The notes under the pieces are model-generated. The model ran no database searches. It saw only the letters and a list, made by a program, of their open reading frames with translations, and was not told where the DNA came from. Made by a program: the position numbers and the translations under genes. Of a stretch of DNA of 15,278 nt, positions 6,885-14,277 are shown in pieces; the stretch's first letter is position 1, and each line of letters opens with the position of its first letter. This DNA comes from an uncultured Prevotella sp. (GTDB lineage: Bacteria > Bacteroidota > Bacteroidia > Bacteroidales > Bacteroidaceae): NCBI GenBank assembly GCA_900770845.1, contig CAAGLS010000006.1:1-15278 (forward strand). Direction: 5' to 3'.

Positions 6885-7853
6885 ATGAATCAAGAGGAGA
6901 CCGACAGACTATTCATGCGCCGTTGCCTGCAACTGGCCCGCAACGGCATCTATGGGGCCAAGCCCAACCCCATGGTGGGGGCCGTCATCGTCAGCGCCGA
7001 CGGCCGCATCATCGGAGAGGGCTACCACGCCCACTGCGGACAGGGCCACGCAGAGGTCAACGCCTTTGCCTCGGTGAGGGCCGAGGACGAGCCGCTGCTC
7101 CACGAGTCGACCATCTACGTGTCGCTGGAGCCTTGCTCCCACTATGGCAAGACCCCGCCCTGCGCCGACCTGATCATCAGCAAGGGTCTGAGGCGGGTGG
7201 TGTGCGGCTGCGTCGACCCCTTTGCCAAGGTGCGCGGACGGGGCATCCAGAAGCTGCGCGACGCCGGCATTGAGGTCACAGTGGGCGTGATGCGCGAGGA
7301 ATGCCTCCGCCTCAACAACCGCTTCATCACCTGCAACACCCTCCACCGCCCCTACGTGATGCTGAAGTGGGCCCAGACAGCCAACTTCCGCCTCAACCGC
7401 GGCGACGGCCGACAGTTCCATATCTCCACGCCATGGACCCAGGCCCTGATGCACAAGCTCCGCTCGGAGTTCGACTGCATCCTCGTGGGCTACAACACCA
7501 TCATCACCGACCACCCGCAGCTCAACGTGCGCTCCTGGGTGGGCCCCAACCCCACGCGCCTCGTGCTGAGCGGCAACCACAAGCTGCCCGAGGGCTTCTT
7601 GGGATTCGGGAGCATAGGGGAGGCCCTGCGCTGGATGGGCGACAATGGCAAGCAGTCGCTCCTCGTGGAAGGAGGGGCGGCGACACTGAGAGGCTTCATC
7701 GAGGCCGACTGCTGGGACGCCATCCGCGTGGAGACCGGCACGATGTCGGTCTCGTGCGGCACGCCCGCGCCACAGCTGCCCAAGGACATCCAGCTGGCCC
7801 GACGCGAGATTGTAGACGGCAACACCATCGAGACCTACAACAGGAAACTATAA
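6885..7853 (+). CDS. ribD: Bifunctional riboflavin biosynthesis deaminase/reductase RibD
   Basis: 322 residues. It deaminates 2,5-diamino-6-ribosylamino-pyrimidinone 5'-phosphate and then reduces the ribosyl side chain, early steps of riboflavin synthesis in the cytoplasm. The N-terminal deaminase domain (1-145) has PNPMVGAVIV (28-37), the zinc site H55-A-E57, and EPCSHYGKTPPC with C84 and C93. The reductase domain (about 155-322) has YVMLKWAQTAN, LRSEFDCILVGYNTIITDHP and SLLVEGGAATL (258-268). The stretch between LVLSGNHKLPEG and SIGEALRWMG is short, perhaps 20-30 residues less than in longer homologues. The ATG follows AAGAGAAACAA with no strong ribosome-binding site. It stands between two same-orientation MITE-like copies and is divergent from prmC; its leader must come from the element or beyond. 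Confidence 0.95.
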   Translation: MNQEETDRLFMRRCLQLARNGIYGAKPNPMVGAVIVSADGRIIGEGYHAHCGQGHAEVNAFASVRAEDEPLLHESTIYVSLEPCSHYGKTPPCADLIISKGLRRVVCGCVDPFAKVRGRGIQKLRDAGIEVTVGVMREECLRLNNRFITCNTLHRPYVMLKWAQTANFRLNRGDGRQFHISTPWTQALMHKLRSEFDCILVGYNTIITDHPQLNVRSWVGPNPTRLVLSGNHKLPEGFLGFGSIGEALRWMGDNGKQSLLVEGGAATLRGFIEADCWDAIRVETGTMSVSCGTPAPQLPKDIQLARREIVDGNTIETYNRKL

Positions 7854-7868
7854 GCACCTTTTCAACCT

Positions 7869-8064
7869 TAGGTCGGTTCTAAAAATTAGGTCGAGGCGTA
7901 TTCTGCCAGCTATCGGGACTCAAAACGTAAGTTGAAGAGGGAGTGTAGCGGGCTACACGACCGATGAGACTTGACGTTTTGAGACCGATAGATGCAGAAG
8001 ACGACCGAAAACAACAAAAAACGTATCGGCTTGGTTTCTAAGCCTAATTTTTAGAACCGGCCTT
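7869..8064 (+). mobile_element. MITE-like element, copy 2 (between ribD and the YitT gene)
   Basis: About 196 bp with the same terminal inverted repeats (left 7870-7890, right 8043-8063). The internal fold is best preserved here: CTCAAAACGT (7919-7928) pairs perfectly with ACGTTTTGAG (7974-7983), and between them GTGTAGC (7943-7949) pairs with GCTACAC (7952-7958). Outside these, CTATCGG pairs with CCGATAG, so nearly the whole element can fold into one long hairpin. It begins 15 bases after the ribD stop and ends 18 bases before the next ATG. No coding potential is seen. Confidence 0.8.
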
Positions 8065-8082
8065 AAATACAATTTCATATTT

Positions 8083-9027
8083 ATGGAAACAACAAGCAGA
8101 AGAAACAAGAACAAGTGGCGCCATCTGATGCGCGACTATTTTCTATTGACCATCTCCATGATCATCGGCGGTGTGGGCTGGCAATTCCTCTTGCTGCCCA
8201 ACCACATCACGATGGGAGGCTTGGCCGGCATATCATCCATCGTCTATTGGGGCACGGGTCTGCCCGCCCAATACGTCTTCTTCGGTCTCAACTTCGTGCT
8301 GCTCTCGGTGGCCCTCGTGGTCTTGGGGTGGCGCTTCTGCGTGAAGACCATCTACGCCGTGGTGGTGTTCACGGTGGTGGCATCGCTGTGTGAGGACGCC
8401 GCCATGTCGGCCCACCTCCTCGCCGACCAGAAGTTCATGGCCACGGTGGTGGGCGGCGTGCTCATGGGCACGAGCATCGGCCTGGGCCTGGCCTCGGGAG
8501 GAAGCACGGGAGGCTCGGATGTCATCGCCGCCATCGTGCACCACTACAAGGACATCTCCTTGGGCCACGTCATCCTCATTTGCGACCTCACCATCATCAC
8601 CTCATCCTATCTGGTGCTCCACAACTGGGAAGAGGTGTTCTATGGCTACGTGCTGCTCTTCATCCTCTCCTTCTTCGTCGACTACATCGTCAACAGCATG
8701 CACATGAGCGTGCAGTTCTTCATCGTCAGCAGCAAGTGGCGGGAGATTGGCGAGGCCATCAACGAGTATGCCGAGCGTGGATGCACCACCCTCGACGGCA
8801 ACGGATTCTACACGGGCAAGGAACTCAAGGTGGTGTTCTGCATAGCCAAGAAGTCGGAGAGCCACCTCATCTTCGACCTCATCGACGAGATAGACCCCAA
8901 CGCCTTCGTGGCGCAGAGCCCCTGCACGGGCGTCTACGGACAGGGATTCGACCGGTTCAGGGCCCACAAGAAGCTCATCGCCAAGCAGCCACAAACCGAT
9001 GGAAATCACACCCATAAGGAGGAATAG
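8083..9027 (+). CDS. YitT family membrane protein (DUF161/DUF2179)
   Basis: 314 residues. Hydrophobic segments lie at about 18-38, 45-58, 64-82, 87-103, 120-138, 163-180 and 186-205, with the family's glycine-rich GLGLASGGSTGGSDVIAA (133-150). The soluble C-terminal DUF2179 domain (about 215-295) contains RGCTTLDGNGFYTGKE, the family's 'G.T.ldg.G.ytg' signature, and DPNAFVAQSPCTGVYGQGF. The protein is an inner-membrane protein of unproven function; relatives are sometimes discussed as transporters. A start at residue 16 (MRDYFLL) is possible because the first 15 residues are polar, but basic leaders before the first helix are common. No Shine-Dalgarno is seen (ACAATTTCATATTT precedes the ATG). 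The leader is supplied by the MITE-like copy 2. No terminator is obvious downstream. Confidence 0.92.
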   Translation: METTSRRNKNKWRHLMRDYFLLTISMIIGGVGWQFLLLPNHITMGGLAGISSIVYWGTGLPAQYVFFGLNFVLLSVALVVLGWRFCVKTIYAVVVFTVVASLCEDAAMSAHLLADQKFMATVVGGVLMGTSIGLGLASGGSTGGSDVIAAIVHHYKDISLGHVILICDLTIITSSYLVLHNWEEVFYGYVLLFILSFFVDYIVNSMHMSVQFFIVSSKWREIGEAINEYAERGCTTLDGNGFYTGKELKVVFCIAKKSESHLIFDLIDEIDPNAFVAQSPCTGVYGQGFDRFRAHKKLIAKQPQTDGNHTHKEE

Positions 9028-9102
9028 GCTGGGGATTTGGCCGATTTATATACGCAAAACGAGAAATCTTTGGGTTTTTATGAAGAAAACATCGATATAA
9101 TT

Positions 9103-9133
9103 TTGCGACATGGAAGTTTTTACTTATATTTGC
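9103..9133 (+). promoter_or_regulatory. Strong Bacteroidetes-type promoter in a gene-free region
   Basis: TTG (9103-9105), 19 bases, TATATTTGC (9125-9133), followed by AGG. It is a full match to the consensus. No sizeable credible reading frame follows on the plus strand for over 850 bases; what follows directly is a nested hairpin starting at 9136. Confidence 0.65.
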
Positions 9134-9135
9134 AG

Positions 9136-9370
9136 GGATAATAAAGGAGTCGAAGGGTCGGCTCCAAAATCATTATCCTACCTCCGCGCCAAGCGCCGGA
9201 GGCCCTTAGTTACATGTTTGTACAACAATGACAACCTGTGAAGGCGTATCATGGTGCATAATAATTCTTTCAAACTAAAGAAATTGTGGGACAGGCTCTC
9301 AACATGAGGCTGTGCCTTCGGTCAGGCCGGAGTGGGAGCCGTCTTGCTTTCTAAACTTTATAATCACAAT
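9136..9370 (+). ncRNA. Candidate structured RNA of unknown family
   Basis: Starting at the expected transcription start, GGATAAT (9136-9142) pairs with ATTATCC (9172-9178), enclosing GGAG-CGA (9146-9153) paired with TCG-CTCC (9158-9165). A second stem follows: CCTCCG (9181-9186) with CGGAGG (9197-9202). Further on, ATTGTG (9283-9288) pairs with CACAAT (9365-9370), enclosing GAC-GGCTCTC (9290-9300) with GGGAGCC-GTC (9334-9343). Only tiny reading frames lie inside (ATG at 9213, five codons; ATG at 9228, 16 codons). I do not recognise tmRNA, RNase P, SRP RNA or a known riboswitch. The 3' end is a guess; no clear intrinsic terminator is seen. A 6S-like regulator or an attenuator leader are alternatives. 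Confidence 0.33.
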
Positions 9371-9424
9371 GGAGCAGTGGGAACAAACTTTTTTATTAGA
9401 GACATTCTCATACAATACTGCTCC
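9371..9424. repeat. Perfect 8-bp inverted repeat with 38-base loop
   Basis: GGAGCAGT (9371-9378) and ACTGCTCC (9417-9424), with an AT-rich loop containing TTTTTTATTAG. It directly abuts the last stem of the candidate RNA and could belong to its 3' end. Confidence 0.4.
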
Positions 9425-9739
9425 AGGACCGGGTCTCTTTTCGTGAGGAAAGGAATCCGGCCTTACTGTTTTTGGGCGTTCCCTCCCTCCTTTCCTCTCC
9501 CCTCCCCCACCGGCGCCAACCTCCACCGGACCGACCCGCGGCAAGCCCCTCCCCGTCTTGCCCTCCGCGCCATCCCCTCTTCCCTTGAGCAGCCACCGCA
9601 GTGCCGCCCGGCCTGCGAAAAAGGACACATGTCGGCGAATGGGCTTTCACCACAGCTCTTCAGCCAGCGGGAATCCGCACACCAACAACGCCCTTCGGGC
9701 TATTCCTCAGTCGCCTGCCCATCCTTCGTGGCAGCTGTG
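9425..9739. other. Gene-free stretch with a pyrimidine-rich tract
   Basis: Between about 9480 and 9600 the plus strand is dominated by C and T (runs such as CCCTCCCTCCTTTCCTCTCC). Frames are open on both strands, but their translations are Pro/Ser/Arg-rich or Gly/Arg-rich without family features, as expected of biased composition. I see no gene and no clear regulatory site. Confidence 0.5.
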
Positions 9740-9805
9740 ACGATATATCGTGCCAAGTGCCACGGTATTTCGTGCCAGGTGACACGATATATCGTGCCAA
9801 TTGCC
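9740..9805. repeat. Three-copy 22-bp tandem array with palindromic cores
   Basis: Units start at 9740, 9762 and 9784, exactly 22 bases apart. Units 1 and 3 contain the perfect 10-bp palindrome CGATATATCG; in unit 3 it extends to CACGATATATCGTG. Unit 2 is a diverged version (CGGTATTTCG). Each core is followed by TGCCA. The array ends 200 bases before the beta-galactosidase ATG and 149 bases before its putative promoter box. It could be a set of operator sites, but the protein is unknown. Confidence 0.75.
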
Positions 9806-9954
9806 GCAAACCGCCTGCAGCCTGTCGACGGTGGGCCTAAAGCCGCTCCGAAAACCGCCCGCACCCCATGGCCACCCCGCTGCCTTTTTGGGCGATTCAT
9901 TGCCAAAAGAAGAAATAATTTCACTGAAAAGGCTCGAATGTGAACCATTTTTCT

Positions 9955-9962
9955 TAACTTTG
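9955..9962 (+). promoter_or_regulatory. Probable promoter -7 box of the beta-galactosidase gene
   Basis: TAACTTTG fits TAnnTTTG and lies 43 bases before the ATG. No TTG is present 19-20 bases upstream, so the upstream element is weak or activator-dependent. An A-rich leader with AAAGGAACAAATAGAA precedes the start codon. Confidence 0.5.
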
Positions 9963-10005
9963 TAGCAGAAATAACCAAAACAAACAAAAAAAGGAACAAA
10001 TAGAA

Positions 10006-13000
10006 ATGAGAAAACTATTGATGGTAATGGCGTTGTCGTTGTCGACCGTCCCCCTTTGGGCAGCAAACGACACGCAACCCACCTACACCGAATGGCACGA
10101 CCAACAGGTGAACGAGGTCAACAGATTTCCCCTCCACACCAATTTCTTCACCTACGAGAGCAGCGACGCCGCAATGAAAGGCGACATGAAGGCCTCCGCC
10201 AACTTCCTCTCGCTCCACGGCGACTGGAAATTCTCGTGGGTGGCCAATGCCGACCAGCGTCCGACAGACTTCTACAAGCCCGACTTCGACGACAGCTCGT
10301 GGAAGTCCATGACCGTGCCGGGCATCTGGGAGGTCAACGGATACGGCGACCCGGAATACCTCAACATAGGATTGGCCTGGCGCTACCAGTTCGACAAGAG
10401 CAAACCGCTCAACATCCCCACCAAGGACAACCACGTGGGAACCTACAGGCGCACCATCGAGCTGCCCGCCTCATGGAACGGCAAGCAGGTCGTCGCCCAC
10501 TTCGGGAGCGTCACCTCGTGCATCTACCTCTATGTCAACGGCCAGTTCGCCGGCTATGCAGAGGACTCCAAGGTGGCCGCGGAGTTCGACATCACGCGGC
10601 TGCTGAAGCCCGGCAAGAACCTCATCGCCTTTCAGGTGTTCCGCTGGTGCGACGGCAGCCTCAGCGAGGACCAAGACTTCTGGCGGCTTAGTGGCGTGGC
10701 GCGCGACAGCTATCTCTACTGCCGCGACGCACGCACGCAAGTCAACGACCTGCTGCTCACACCCGACCTCGACAACACCTACGAGAACGGCACACTCAGC
10801 GTGAAGGCCGACGTGGTGGGACGCCCCACCGTGGAATACACCCTCTACAACGAGAACGGCATCGCCGTGGGACGCTCCACAGCACGCTTCAACGGACAGA
10901 AAGAGGTGGAGGTGCGATTCAACATCAAGAACGTGAAGACATGGACCGCCGAGACACCTTATCTATACACCCTCGTGGCCACGGTGAAGAACCAGCGAGG
11001 CGAGGTGGTGGGAGCCATTCCACAGAAGGTGGGCTTCCGCAAGGTGGAAATCAAGAACCGCCAACTGCTCGTCAACGGCCAGCCCGTGCTGATAAAGGGA
11101 GCCGACCGGCACGAGATGGATCCCGACGGAGGCTATCTGGTCACGCGGGAACGCATGATACAGGACATCAAGATCATGAAGCGGCTCAACATCAACGCCG
11201 TACGCACATGCCACTATCCCGACGACCCCGTGTGGTATGAGCTGTGCGACGAATACGGACTCTACGTCACCGCCGAGGCCAACCAGGAAAGCCACGCCTT
11301 CGGCTACGACGACAAGAGCGAGGCCAAGAAACCCAACTTCGCCCTGCAAATCATGCAGCGCAACCAAAACAACGTGCGCACGCTCTTCAACCATCCCTCC
11401 ATCATCGTATGGTCGCTGGGCAACGAGACCGCTGACGGCCCCAACTTCACGGCCGCCTACAAGTGGGTGAAGGCTTTCGACCCCTCGCGCCCCATCCATT
11501 GGGAGCGCGCCTTGGGCGGTGACAACACCGACATCTACTGCCCGATGTACTTGTCGCCCGATGGCTGTGAGGCTTATTGCAAGAACCCCGCCAACACCAA
11601 GCCGCTCATCCAGTGCGAGTACAACCACACCATGGGCAACTCCAGCGGTGGACTGAAGGAATACTGGGACCTCGTGAGGAAATACCCCAACTACCAGGGA
11701 GGCTACGACTGGGACTTCGTTGACCAAGCCTTGCACCGCAAGCCCAACTTCAACGCAAAGCGCACGGTGGAGGACTACGAGGCCATCGCCGCAAAATACG
11801 AGCCCGGAACGGGCGGCATCCCGCCAGAGTATTGCTACGGCGGCGACTACAACAAGACCGACGCCTCCGACGACAACTTCAACTGCAACGGCATCATAGG
11901 CCCCGACCGACAGCTCAATCCCCATGCCTACGAGGTGGCCTATCAGTACCAGGACATCTGGGCCGAGCCGGTGGACGTGGCCAATGGCAAAATCAGCGTC
12001 TACAACGAATACTTCTTCCGCGACCTGAGCAACTACCGGCTGGTATGGACAGTGACCGAAGAGGGAAAGAAGCTCAAGGAAGGAACTGTGGAGAACTTGG
12101 ACGTGGCTCCGCAGCAGCGCAAGAACATCGACTTGGGTTATCAGCTGCCCCTCTCGGGCGAGAAGATGCTCAACGTGGAGTTCCAACTCAAGGAAGCCGA
12201 GCCGCTGATGAAGGCCGGACAGACTGTGGCCTACCGACAGCTGCCCTTCACCACCGACGTCAAGGCCGCCAACACCACCACTGCTGACTCCGACTCCAAG
12301 GTGAAGCTCAGCAACAAGAAAAACGATGCCCAAATCAAGATTACGGGCGACAACTTCGAAGTGGCATTCAACAAGCAGACGGGACTCTTGGAGAGCTATG
12401 TCGCCGGAGGCACTTCCATGTTGGGCGAGGGCGGCACGCTGAAGCCCTTGTTCTGGCGCGCCGTGACCGACAACGACATGGGCGCTGGAATGCAGCTGAA
12501 GTGCAAGGTGTGGCGCAATCCGCAGATGACGCTCCGCCAGCTCACGGCAGAGAAGGACGGCAAGGGGGCGAAGGTCGTGGCTCTCTACGACATGCCGGAA
12601 GTGAAGTCCACGCTCCAGCTCACCTACGGGGTCAACCCCATGGGCCAAATCACCGTGGATGAGCAGTTGAAGACCACCGCCGGAGCCGACGTGGCCCAGC
12701 CGCTGCGCTATGGCATGGTGATGCAACTGCCCTACGGCATGGACCGCAGCAGATACTACGGCCGTGGCCCGATAGAGAACTACCCCGACCGCAAGGACTT
12801 TGCCTGCGTGGGGGTATACGAGCAGACCGCCGACCAGCAGTTCTTCCCCTATATCCGTCCGCAGGAGACGGGCACAAAGTGCGACATCCGCTGGTGGCAG
12901 CAGACCGACGCGACCGGCAAGGGACTGGAGATTCTCCCTGTTGCTCCAAGAATGCTCATGGCCAGCGCGCTCCACTATAGCGTGGCCGAGCTCGACGACG

Positions 13001-13179
13001 GCGACGCCAAGGACCAGCGCCATCCCACCGACCTGACGAAGAGCCGCTACACCGAGCTGATCATCGCCTCGGAAATCCAGGGACTGGGCGGCATCGACTC
13101 CTGGGGCTCCCAGCCGCTGAAGCCCTACCGCCTCAGCTACGGCGACAAGAACTTCCAGTTCGTCATCCGCACAAAGTGA
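10006..13179 (+). CDS. Exported glycoside hydrolase family 2 beta-galactosidase
   Basis: 1057 residues, close to E. coli LacZ plus a signal peptide (MRKLLMVMALSLSTVPLWA, cut before AND). No lipobox, so probably periplasmic. Domains in order: sugar-binding jelly roll (about 60-235), Ig-like domain (about 240-340), TIM barrel (about 347-640), a second Ig-like domain (about 645-750) and the C-terminal beta-sandwich of large beta-galactosidases (about 770-1055). The barrel has GADRHEMDPDGG, NAVRTCHYPDDPVWY and NQESHAFGY. The acid/base is E474 in SLGNET and the nucleophile is E538 in IQCEYNHTMGNS. Expected reaction: hydrolysis of terminal beta-galactosides; the real substrate may be a plant or host glycan. 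Barrel region 573-620 is longer than in LacZ. It stands alone, with no SusC/D or regulator gene next to it. I give no symbol because such proteins are many per genome. Confidence 0.93.
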   Translation: MRKLLMVMALSLSTVPLWAANDTQPTYTEWHDQQVNEVNRFPLHTNFFTYESSDAAMKGDMKASANFLSLHGDWKFSWVANADQRPTDFYKPDFDDSSWKSMTVPGIWEVNGYGDPEYLNIGLAWRYQFDKSKPLNIPTKDNHVGTYRRTIELPASWNGKQVVAHFGSVTSCIYLYVNGQFAGYAEDSKVAAEFDITRLLKPGKNLIAFQVFRWCDGSLSEDQDFWRLSGVARDSYLYCRDARTQVNDLLLTPDLDNTYENGTLSVKADVVGRPTVEYTLYNENGIAVGRSTARFNGQKEVEVRFNIKNVKTWTAETPYLYTLVATVKNQRGEVVGAIPQKVGFRKVEIKNRQLLVNGQPVLIKGADRHEMDPDGGYLVTRERMIQDIKIMKRLNINAVRTCHYPDDPVWYELCDEYGLYVTAEANQESHAFGYDDKSEAKKPNFALQIMQRNQNNVRTLFNHPSIIVWSLGNETADGPNFTAAYKWVKAFDPSRPIHWERALGGDNTDIYCPMYLSPDGCEAYCKNPANTKPLIQCEYNHTMGNSSGGLKEYWDLVRKYPNYQGGYDWDFVDQALHRKPNFNAKRTVEDYEAIAAKYEPGTGGIPPEYCYGGDYNKTDASDDNFNCNGIIGPDRQLNPHAYEVAYQYQDIWAEPVDVANGKISVYNEYFFRDLSNYRLVWTVTEEGKKLKEGTVENLDVAPQQRKNIDLGYQLPLSGEKMLNVEFQLKEAEPLMKAGQTVAYRQLPFTTDVKAANTTTADSDSKVKLSNKKNDAQIKITGDNFEVAFNKQTGLLESYVAGGTSMLGEGGTLKPLFWRAVTDNDMGAGMQLKCKVWRNPQMTLRQLTAEKDGKGAKVVALYDMPEVKSTLQLTYGVNPMGQITVDEQLKTTAGADVAQPLRYGMVMQLPYGMDRSRYYGRGPIENYPDRKDFACVGVYEQTADQQFFPYIRPQETGTKCDIRWWQQTDATGKGLEILPVAPRMLMASALHYSVAELDDGDAKDQRHPTDLTKSRYTELIIASEIQGLGGIDSWGSQPLKPYRLSYGDKNFQFVIRTK

Positions 13180-13203
13180 TGAGGTTGCGGCAACGCACAC
13201 AAC

Positions 13204-13250
13204 AAAGGAGCTGCCCTACAGACTGGCTGTAAGGCAGCTCCTTTTCGTTT
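13204..13250 (+). terminator. Intrinsic terminator after the beta-galactosidase gene
   Basis: AAAGGAGCTGCC (13204-13215) pairs perfectly with GGCAGCTCCTTT (13233-13244); inside, TACAG pairs with CTGTA. A T-rich tail (TTTTCGTTT) follows. The stem begins 25 bases after the stop. As the next gene converges from the right, it may serve both strands. Confidence 0.88.
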
Positions 13251-13266
13251 CCTCGTTTGGAACAGG

Positions 13267-13512
13267 TCACATCAGTTTCTCCAGCGTATCCACAGCCTCG
13301 TCAAAATCCTGACGGAAAGTGGTATGGTCCTACAGAAACGTCTCGCGCCCCTTGCTGAGCTTGGCGTAAAGCTCGGGATTCATCTGCTCCACATATTCTC
13401 CAATGGTCCACTCTACATGGTCTTTCACACTTTCCTTCTCGGTGTGGATATAGAGGGTGTGCTTCTGGTGGAAGAAGCAATAGGCCGACTCGATGCTGTC
13501 CTTCGTTATCAT
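13267..13512 (-). pseudogene. Small conserved hypothetical gene interrupted by an in-frame TAG
   Basis: The ATG at 13512 opens MITKDSIESAYCFFHQKHTL, and the frame reads to a TAG at 13332-13330 after 60 codons (ending KLSKGRETFL). After the TAG the same frame continues DHTTFRQDFDEAVDTLEKLM to a TGA at 13269-13267. The continuation is acidic, helix-like and joins smoothly. From memory, related Bacteroides/Prevotella proteins of about 80 residues run through this point (FLxDHxxFxxDxxxAVxxLE). The start overlaps the stop of the flavoprotein gene as ATGA, so both were once, or still are, co-translated. It is most likely a recent nonsense mutation; readthrough or a sequencing error are alternatives. 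Function unknown. Confidence 0.65.
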
Positions 13513-14138
13513 GGCTGTCTACGGATAAAATTCATAGGTTGCCAATCCTCACGCTGCGGCGCTGCCGTGGGCTGGCCGTTGAGGCTCTTCACCATCCAGG
13601 CCATGTTGCGGGCCAGCGTGCGCATCGTCTGCATGCCCTCCTTGTCGAGGGCCGCCTCGCCCAGGTCGCGCCCATATACGATGTTCCAATACTGCGAGGT
13701 CACCTGGGGCATGCTCATCATCTGGAACGCCATGTTCATTGTGCTGAAGGCCGCGGTGGCGCCTCCCCGGCGGCAAACGGCCACTGTGGCGAAAGGCTTG
13801 TTGGTGAAGTGGCTTCCGTTGGCGAAAAGGGCGCGCTGCACCACAGCCAATAAAGCGCCGTTGGGCTGGCCATAATATACTGGGCTGCCGAAGACAAAGG
13901 CATCGGCAGAATCGGCTGCGGCACAAAGCCGGTTGCATACGTCGTCGTCAAAAGTGCAACGGCCATTGGCCTTCTTTTTGCACACGCCGCAGCCAATGCA
14001 GCCGCGAACGGGCTTGTTGCCCAACTGCAATATCTCCGTCTCCAGCCCTTCCGACTCAAGGGTGCGGGCCATCTCTTGAAGAGCAGTGAAGGTGTTGCCC
14101 AGCTTGCGGGGGCTGCCGTTTACAAGTAATACTTTCAT
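13509..14138 (-). CDS. Iron-sulfur flavoprotein-like NAD(P)H-dependent oxidoreductase (flavodoxin fold)
   Basis: 209 residues. MKVLLVNGSPRKLGNT (1-16) is the FMN phosphate-binding loop of the NADPH-dependent FMN reductase/flavodoxin family. A cysteine cluster GCIGCGVC (C47, C50, C53) plus C61 has the CX2CX2CX7C spacing of iron-sulfur flavoproteins and may bind a 4Fe-4S cluster. AFVFGSPVYYGQPNGAL (about 80-96) is the second flavin-contact region. The protein is cytoplasmic and probably moves electrons from a reduced carrier or NAD(P)H to an unknown acceptor. It overlaps the small interrupted gene downstream by ATGA. A full-consensus promoter lies about 90 bases upstream, with a 7-bp hairpin in the leader. 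The ATG is preceded by AAAGGAACCATT. Confidence 0.88.
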   Translation of the reverse strand: MKVLLVNGSPRKLGNTFTALQEMARTLESEGLETEILQLGNKPVRGCIGCGVCKKKANGRCTFDDDVCNRLCAAADSADAFVFGSPVYYGQPNGALLAVVQRALFANGSHFTNKPFATVAVCRRGGATAAFSTMNMAFQMMSMPQVTSQYWNIVYGRDLGEAALDKEGMQTMRTLARNMAWMVKSLNGQPTAAPQREDWQPMNFIRRQP

Positions 14139-14185
14139 AATGGTTCCTTTCTGTATCTATTAGAAGATTCTTCCAAATTACGTGT

Positions 14186-14209
14186 CGGAGCCGATGGCTT
14201 GTGGCTCCG
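14186..14209 (-). other. Hairpin in the leader of the flavoprotein gene
   Basis: CGGAGCC and GGCTCCG form a perfect 7-bp stem with a 10-base loop, between the predicted transcription start and the ATG at 14138. It may stabilise the message or act in regulation; no known riboswitch is recognised. Confidence 0.4.
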
Positions 14210-14224
14210 CCTTCGTGTCTCCAT

Positions 14225-14256
14225 GCAAAGTTATGAAAAATATCCACCATAGACAA
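14225..14256 (-). promoter_or_regulatory. Bacteroidetes-type promoter of the flavoprotein gene
   Basis: On the minus strand TTG (14256-14254), 20 bases, then TAACTTTGC (14233-14225): full consensus. The predicted leader is about 80 bases. It lies only 22 bases from the left end of MITE-like copy 3. Confidence 0.7.
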
Positions 14257-14277
14257 CACCCGCATCCACAATTTTTT

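Noticed and set aside
9332..9943. 203-codon plus-strand frame before the beta-galactosidase gene
   Set aside because: It runs through an inverted repeat, a pyrimidine-rich tract and the 22-bp array; the translation is Pro/Arg/Ser-rich with no family features, and the opposite strand is equally open.
10963..13200. 745-codon minus-strand frame opposite the beta-galactosidase gene
   Set aside because: It is the mirror of a GC-rich real gene; the translation is Val/Leu/His/Gly-rich with no domain, whereas the plus strand has complete GH2 motifs.
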